Source of the DNA: Oscillospiraceae bacterium | Lineage (GTDB): Bacteria; Bacillota; Clostridia; Oscillospirales; Ruminococcaceae | Reading direction: 5' to 3' | DNA: 35,088 bases | Assembly: GCA_009777445.1 (NCBI GenBank) | Contig: WRLV01000017.1 | Location: 1 to 35,088, forward strand | Shown: positions 31,640 through 35,088 of the stretch, piece after piece | Numbering within the stretch: the first letter of the stretch is position 1 | How the letters are laid out: the number at the start of each line of letters is the position of its first letter | The notes under the pieces: model-generated | The model's input: only the letters and a program-made list of their open reading frames with translations | What the model was told of the DNA's origin: nothing | Databases searched by the model: none | Made by a program: the position numbers and the translations under genes

Positions 31640-31677
31640 AAAAAAACGACCGCCCCCATCAAGTGGGTAACAATCGT
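31640..31677 (-). terminator. Intrinsic terminator upstream of the GT2 operon
   Basis: On the minus strand ACGATTG (31677-31671) pairs with CGGTCGT (31652-31646) using two G-U pairs. CCC/GGG pairs extend it inside, and TTTTTTT (31646-31640) follows. It lies between the tandem promoters and the glycosyltransferase ATG, the position of an attenuator. Confidence 0.7.
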
Positions 31678-31744
31678 TTTAAAGATATGGCAAACAATGC
31701 GGAATAAAGAAAATCACTCCGCAGGCGGTTAAATTTATGTGTTT

Positions 31745-31823
31745 GTTGGTTGGTTGGTTGGTTGGTTGGTTGGTTGGTTGGTTGGTTGGTTGGTTGGTTG
31801 GTTGGTTGGTTGGTTGGTTGGTT
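31745..31823. repeat. Tetranucleotide microsatellite (GTTG)n, 79 bases
   Basis: An uninterrupted period-four run, 19.75 units, GTTG on the plus strand and AACC on the minus strand. It lies between the divergent GT2 operon and htpG, directly at the predicted start of minus-strand transcription. Such runs change length by slippage. Reading frames through it on either strand give only GWLV or TNQP repeats and are not considered genes. Confidence 0.98.
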
Positions 31824-31832
31824 CTACTTATA

Positions 31833-31861
31833 ATTATAGCACATTTAGTCATATTTGTCAA
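31833..31861 (-). promoter_or_regulatory. Minus-strand promoter P2, next to the AACC repeat
   Basis: TTGACA (31861-31856), a 17-base spacer and TATAAT (31838-31833). Both boxes are consensus. The predicted start lies at the edge of the microsatellite. It resembles P1 over about 30 bases and may be a duplication of it. Confidence 0.85.
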
Positions 31862-31886
31862 TCCATTCTTTTGTATTCTTTTAAAC

Positions 31887-31915
31887 ATTATATCACCTTT
31901 ACCAATATTTGTCAA
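31887..31915 (-). promoter_or_regulatory. Minus-strand promoter P1
   Basis: TTGACA (31915-31910), a 17-base spacer and TATAAT (31892-31887), 54 bases upstream of P2. The spacer begins AATAT and contains TAAA like that of P2. Both drive transcription toward the GT2 operon. Confidence 0.85.
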
Positions 31916-31977
31916 TAGGTTTTTGAAATTTTATTTTAACTGCCATCACAAATTAAACAAAATTTCAATTTTCCCTC

Positions 31978-32006
31978 TTGACAAGTCTTGGGGTTTTGTG
32001 TATAAT
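31978..32006 (+). promoter_or_regulatory. Promoter of htpG
   Basis: TTGACA (31978-31983), a 17-base spacer and TATAAT (32001-32006), both perfect consensus boxes. The predicted start near 32013 lies inside the CIRCE element, so HrcA binding would block transcription. Confidence 0.92.
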
Positions 32007-32010
32007 TATA

Positions 32011-32037
32011 TTAGCACTCTGGATAAAAGAGTGCTAA
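32011..32037 (+). promoter_or_regulatory. CIRCE operator (HrcA binding site)
   Basis: TTAGCACTC, nine bases, GAGTGCTAA: a perfect CIRCE element. HrcA represses heat-shock genes through this site. It overlaps the predicted transcription start of htpG and lies 24 bases before its ATG. The element would also be present at the 5' end of the message. Confidence 0.96.
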
Positions 32038-32061
32038 TATAAAACAGAGAGGACGATGAAA

Positions 32062-33987
32062 ATGGAGAAAAAACAGTTTCAGGCTGAGTCAAAGCGTATG
32101 CTTGAGATGATGATTAACTCAATCTATACCCACAAAGAAATTTTTTTGCGTGAGCTGATTTCAAACTCAAGCGATGCTGTTGATAAGCTGTATTACAAGT
32201 CGTTGAGTGAGAATATCGGGCTTTCACGCGGCGACTTTGAAATTAACATTTCAATTGCTAAAGATGCCCGCGTTTTAACGATTTTCGATAACGGCATCGG
32301 AATGGGCAAAGATGAGCTTGAACAAAACTTAGGCATAATTGCCAAGAGCGGCTCTTTGCAGTTTAAAAACGATGTTTTGGGGGCAAAAGATGACAAGAAC
32401 GCCAATGATTTAAATGATTTAAGCGTTATCGGTCAGTTCGGCGTTGGGTTTTATTCCGCTTTTATGGTGTCGTCAAATGTTGAAGTAATCTCAAAGGCAT
32501 ACGGGAGCGATAAGGCGTATCTTTGGAGTTCGTCCGGGGTTGACGGTTACACGATAGAGCCTTGCGAGTGCGACTTTGAATACGGCACTAAAATTACACT
32601 CTTTATAAAAGAAAACACCGATGATGAAGACTATGATGAATTTTTGGCAGAGTATAAAATTAAAAGCTTGGTGTCAAAATATTCTGATTATATTCGCTAT
32701 CCTATAAAAATGGAATGTTCTAAGCGCGTACCTAAATCCGGCAGCGATGAAGACAATCCACAATTTGAAGAAGTAAAAGAAATTTTGACACTCAACAGCA
32801 TGATTCCAATCTGGAAAAAAAGCAAGTCTGAGCTTAGTGATGATGACTATAATGAATTTTATAAGTCTAAATTTCATGATTTTAACGCGCCTATTGCCCA
32901 TGTTCACTCGAAAACAGAAGGCGCGGCAACCTACAGCGCGCTGATGTTTATTCCCCAAAAAGCCCCTTATGATTTTTATACTAAAGAGTATGAAAAAGGG
33001 CTTCAACTTTATTCAAGCGGCGTTATGATTATGGAAAAATGCGCCGATTTGTTGCCAGACCATTTTAGTTTTGTTAAGGGATTGGTTGACAGCGACGATT
33101 TATCACTGAATATTTCAAGAGAAATGTTACAACACGACCGCCAGCTGAAAGTAATGTCAAAGGCGATTGAACGCAGCATCAAAAATGAATTGAAGAAAAT
33201 GCAAAGCACTGACCGCGAAAAATACGCTGAATTTTGGGGCTGTTTCGGGACACAAATTAAATTCGGGATTTATAATTCTTTCGGCGCGGCACGCGAAATG
33301 CTTCAAGATTTATTAATGTTTTATTCATCATCTGAAGAAAAATTGATTACTCTTTCGGAATATGTTTCACGAATGAAAGAGTCACAAAAAGAAATATATT
33401 TCGCAAGCGGCGGAAGTGTTGCGCGCATATCTGCCTTGCCGCAGGTTGAAACCGTAAAAGATAAAGGCTTTGAAATTCTTTATCTCACCGATAATGTTGA
33501 CGAGTTTTGCCTTCAAATGCTAAATGCCTATGAAGAAAAACCGTTTAAGTCAATCCAAAGCGCGGACTTAGACCTTGAAACAGACGAAGAAAAGCAGGAG
33601 ATTAAAGCCAAAAACGATGACAACAAAGCCATGTTTGAGTTTATGAAAGAAGCGTTGGGCGATAAAGTCAGCTTTGTTCGGCTGTCGCAAAAACTGAAGT
33701 CGCATCCCGTTTGTATTTCGGGCAGCGGGGCATTGTCCGTTGAAATGGAAAAAGTATTAGCCGCCATGCCGACCGATGGGCAAAACCGCGCAAAGGCAGA
33801 CAAAGTGCTTGAAATAAACGCTTCCCACCCAATCTTTGACAAGCTGACGTTTTTGTTCGACAACGATAAAGAGACATTAAAACTCTACAGCGACATATTA
33901 TATAACCAGGCATTGCTTATTGAGGGGGTGAATATTGACGACCCATCTGACTTTGTTAAAAACATGAGCGAAATTCTATCAAGATAA
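32062..33987 (+). CDS. htpG: Molecular chaperone HtpG (bacterial Hsp90)
   Basis: A 641-residue Hsp90 chaperone, complete. The N-terminal GHKL ATP site is intact: LRELISNSSDAVDKL (N-box), IFDNGIGMGKDEL (G1) and IGQFGVGFYSAF (G2). The middle domain has GLVDSDDLSLNISREMLQ with the catalytic arginine region, and the C-terminal dimerisation domain ends at the stop. I prefer ATG 32062 (MEKKQFQAES), nine bases after AGAGG; an ATG two codons earlier at 32056 is only three bases from it. It is controlled by a consensus promoter and CIRCE. The TAA stop is built from the edge of a 68-bp repeat. Confidence 0.97.
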   Translation: MEKKQFQAESKRMLEMMINSIYTHKEIFLRELISNSSDAVDKLYYKSLSENIGLSRGDFEINISIAKDARVLTIFDNGIGMGKDELEQNLGIIAKSGSLQFKNDVLGAKDDKNANDLNDLSVIGQFGVGFYSAFMVSSNVEVISKAYGSDKAYLWSSSGVDGYTIEPCECDFEYGTKITLFIKENTDDEDYDEFLAEYKIKSLVSKYSDYIRYPIKMECSKRVPKSGSDEDNPQFEEVKEILTLNSMIPIWKKSKSELSDDDYNEFYKSKFHDFNAPIAHVHSKTEGAATYSALMFIPQKAPYDFYTKEYEKGLQLYSSGVMIMEKCADLLPDHFSFVKGLVDSDDLSLNISREMLQHDRQLKVMSKAIERSIKNELKKMQSTDREKYAEFWGCFGTQIKFGIYNSFGAAREMLQDLLMFYSSSEEKLITLSEYVSRMKESQKEIYFASGGSVARISALPQVETVKDKGFEILYLTDNVDEFCLQMLNAYEEKPFKSIQSADLDLETDEEKQEIKAKNDDNKAMFEFMKEALGDKVSFVRLSQKLKSHPVCISGSGALSVEMEKVLAAMPTDGQNRAKADKVLEINASHPIFDKLTFLFDNDKETLKLYSDILYNQALLIEGVNIDDPSDFVKNMSEILSR

Positions 33988-34053
33988 CCGGCGAGCCGCC
34001 GGTGGCAGACCGGGAATATGTATGTTTTATTTGCAACAGCTCACGCGCCGGTT
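33986..34053. repeat. 68-bp dispersed palindromic element, copy after htpG
   Basis: Starts AACCGGCG and ends CGCCGGTT, with the local hairpin ACCGGCG-AGC-CGCCGGT and the shared TATGTTTTATTTGCAA core. It is 68 bases, the same as the copy at 9811. Its first two bases complete the htpG TAA stop. The intergenic tail to 34080 contains a second CTGGCAGACCAG similar to the element's GGTGGCAGACCG. The reverse strand is open through it (LKPARELLQ...), the same frame that is translated in rlmD. Confidence 0.9.
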
Positions 34054-34101
34054 TCAGGCGTGCTGTCGCTGGCAGACCAGAATTTTTAGGAGGAAATAAT
34101 A

Positions 34102-34812
34102 ATGATTGAAAACAATAACAACTATGTCTATTCGCAACCGCAAAGCGAACCCGCAAGTTTGAGTCATATGCTGACCGGCGTAATGCAGGGCGTTTATATG
34201 TATATGTTCATAGGGTTAATGGCAACCGCCTTTGCGTCATACACTGCTTTTTCTCATATCCCGTTGCGTATTTGGGTTATGGAAAGCTTTTTGGTTTTGA
34301 TAATTGTGGAACTTGTTTTAGTTTTTGCTTTAGGGTTTTTTATTCACAAAATGCCGTTTGCGGCGAGTCTTGGGATTTTCTTAGGCTATGCCATCTTAAA
34401 CGGGCTTACTCTTTGCGGAATATTTATAGTCTATGAAATGGGTTCAATTGCCGCCGCGTTTTTCACAACGGCACTGACATTCGGAATCATGTCGGCGTAT
34501 GGCTATTTCGCAAAAAAAGACCTTACCGGAATTGGCAGTCTTTGCTTTATGGGGTTAATCGGAATCATTATTGCCATGGTGATTAACATGTTCTTGGGAA
34601 GCGAAACGATGGATTATATAATCTCAGCCGTTGCCATTCTCGTTTTCATCGGCCTCACCGCCTATGACACACAAAAAATCAAGAAAAGACTGAGCGAAGA
34701 AAGCAACGAGCTTGCAATTAAGCGAATAACAATATGGGGCGCGTTGCAGTTATACCTCGACTTTATCAATATCTTCTTGCACCTTTTGAGGTTTATGGGG
34801 AAGAGAAACTGA
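34102..34812 (+). CDS. Bax inhibitor-1/YccA family membrane protein
   Basis: A 236-residue protein with a polar N-terminal tail (about 25 residues, Asn and Gln rich) and seven hydrophobic helices. Family features are GVMQGVYMYMFIGLMATAFA at helix 1, LTYG-like helices in the middle (SAYGYFAKKDLTGIGSL) and IGLTAYDTQKIKKRL near the end, with the conserved aspartate. BI-1 relatives act as pH-sensitive calcium leaks in studied bacteria. TTAGGAGGAAATAATA precedes the ATG. It may be co-transcribed with htpG across the 68-bp repeat. Confidence 0.92.
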   Translation: MIENNNNYVYSQPQSEPASLSHMLTGVMQGVYMYMFIGLMATAFASYTAFSHIPLRIWVMESFLVLIIVELVLVFALGFFIHKMPFAASLGIFLGYAILNGLTLCGIFIVYEMGSIAAAFFTTALTFGIMSAYGYFAKKDLTGIGSLCFMGLIGIIIAMVINMFLGSETMDYIISAVAILVFIGLTAYDTQKIKKRLSEESNELAIKRITIWGALQLYLDFINIFLHLLRFMGKRN

Positions 34813-34813
34813 C

Positions 34814-34889
34814 GGCAGTTGACAGTTGACAATTGATAGTTGACAGTAATTGTAGGGGACGGGCTTGCCCGTCCCGAATGAACACCGAA
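34814..34889 (+). repeat. Five-heptamer repeat with conserved palindromic tail
   Basis: Heptamers GGCAGTT, GACAGTT, GACAATT, GATAGTT and GACAGTA (34814-34848), then ATTGTAGGGGACGGGCTTGC-type sequence and GAATGAACACCGAA (to 34889). The tail matches that at 13864-13904 almost base for base. It starts two bases after the BI-1 stop codon. Confidence 0.88.
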
Positions 34890-34894
34890 ATTAT

Positions 34895-34925
34895 ACACCG
34901 CCCGACACTAAGTGCCGGGCGGTGT
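34895..34925. terminator. Strong hairpin after the BI-1 gene
   Basis: ACACCGCCCG pairs perfectly with CGGGCGGTGT, and CACT/AGTG can extend the stem inside. It has no T-run on either strand, so it is a terminator-like barrier at most. It follows the heptamer tail, as a hairpin also does at 13838. Confidence 0.5.
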
Positions 34926-34964
34926 CTGAATTGAAGCACTAATTGCCCAAAAAACAAAAAACCA

Positions 34965-34993
34965 TTGACAAAACACAAAAGATATGTTAAAAT
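34965..34993 (+). promoter_or_regulatory. Promoter of the gene starting at 35024
   Basis: TTGACA (34965-34970), a 17-base spacer and TAAAAT (34988-34993). Transcription would start near 35000, leaving a 24-base leader with AAAGGAGGTG as ribosome binding site. Confidence 0.82.
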
Positions 34994-35023
34994 TAAGATA
35001 AAGAACTAAAGGAGGTGCTTTTG

Positions 35024-35088
35024 ATGGCAACCGAAACATTTTATAAGCGAATAATTCTATCAAACGAAGCCGCCGAAAAATTAGCAGA
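35024..35088 (+). CDS. Start of an unidentified gene, cut by the right edge
   Basis: ATG at 35024 lies seven bases after a near-perfect AAAGGAGGTG and behind a consensus promoter, so a real gene begins here. Only 21 residues are visible (MATETFYKRIILSNEAAEKL and on). They are polar and helical without a signal peptide. Too little is present to name it. Confidence 0.7.
   Translation, partial: MATETFYKRIILSNEAAEKLA

Larger units (their letters stand above)
31636..31826 (-). ncRNA. Candidate small RNA or attenuated leader with about 20 AACC repeats
   Basis: The minus-strand promoter at 31861-31833 predicts a start near 31826. The RNA would begin with about 79 bases of (AACC)n. It then has a short hairpin TGCGGA...TCCGCA (about 31695-31725) and ends at the intrinsic terminator 31677-31640. 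This gives a complete 190-base transcription unit with no convincing coding sequence. Read-through would extend it into the GT2 gene 30 bases further on. It may be an independent small RNA or the regulatory leader of the glycan operon; the sequence does not decide between these. Confidence 0.5.

Noticed and set aside
31679-31915. Minus-strand reading frame of TNQP repeats
   Set aside because: It consists of the microsatellite, and its start codon overlaps the promoter P1 region; no ribosome binding site. Treated as noncoding.
31737-32042. Plus-strand reading frame of GWLV repeats resembling a membrane protein
   Set aside because: Product of the tetranucleotide run; it covers the htpG promoter and CIRCE and has no ribosome binding site.
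33956-34156. Minus-strand reading frame through the 68-bp element after htpG
   Set aside because: No start signal and it overlaps two real genes. It is useful only because it shows the same frame that is translated in rlmD.

Overview
The window looks like chromosomal DNA of an uncultured, spore-forming member of the Clostridia (Bacillota) with moderate to low GC. The evidence is a germination protease gene (gpr) divergent from rpsT, an FtsK/SpoIIIE translocase, Gram-positive style TTGACA-17-TATAAT promoters, strong AGGAGG ribosome binding sites, TTG and GTG starts, and a CIRCE operator. There is no phage, plasmid or insertion-sequence transposase. The unusual content is regulatory modules and several families of short dispersed repeats.

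Layout. 1-4727: a four-gene gliding-type (GldA/F/G-like plus DUF4340) ABC exporter operon, cut at the left edge. 4810-5725: a MntA/HepT toxin-antitoxin pair with a third small gene. 5853-11743: an orphan NlpA/MetQ-type lipoprotein followed by a complete Sia-type signalling set (PP2C phosphatase SiaA-like, diguanylate cyclase SiaD-like, kinase SiaB-like, switch protein SiaC-like), then an SCP2-like lipid-binding protein and a Sel1-repeat protein. 11781-13829: an EF-G paralogue with altered GTPase motifs. 13931-20310: gpr, rpsT, chorismate mutase, uppP, ftsK/spoIIIE and rlmD. 20424-23874: an Rpn-family nuclease, a DUF1624-like membrane acyltransferase with an apparently leaderless message, and a ClC-type channel. 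23962-28394: an isolated two-gene unit with its own promoter and terminator, made of an SNF2-like protein lacking Walker A and a 1041-residue GHKL (Hsp90-like) protein with a broken G1 motif. 28482-31604 (minus strand): a GT2 glycosyltransferase, a methyltransferase and a radical SAM protein that all end in the same SWxxTKPLR tail. 31636-31915: two tandem promoters, about 20 copies of a tetranucleotide and an intrinsic terminator, which together form a candidate small RNA or attenuated leader. 32062-34812: htpG under CIRCE control, and a Bax inhibitor-1 family protein. A further gene begins at 35024.

Two repeat families tie the window together. The first is a 68-bp element with AACCGGCG...CGCCGGTT ends. 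It occurs at stop codons (9811, 33986) and inside rlmD in both orientations without breaking the reading frame, much like the gene-inserting palindromic elements of Rickettsia. The second is a block of five heptamers (GACAATT type), often followed by a GTAGGGGACGGGC palindrome, found at the 3' ends of genes at 1710, 1823, 13905, 20295 and 34814.

The most promising leads are the in-frame 68-bp element, the transcription unit built on the AACC repeat, the clostridial Sia module coupled to an orphan binding lipoprotein, the paired degenerate ATPases, and the common C-terminal tail of the three glycan enzymes. All family assignments are by reading motifs; no database search was run.
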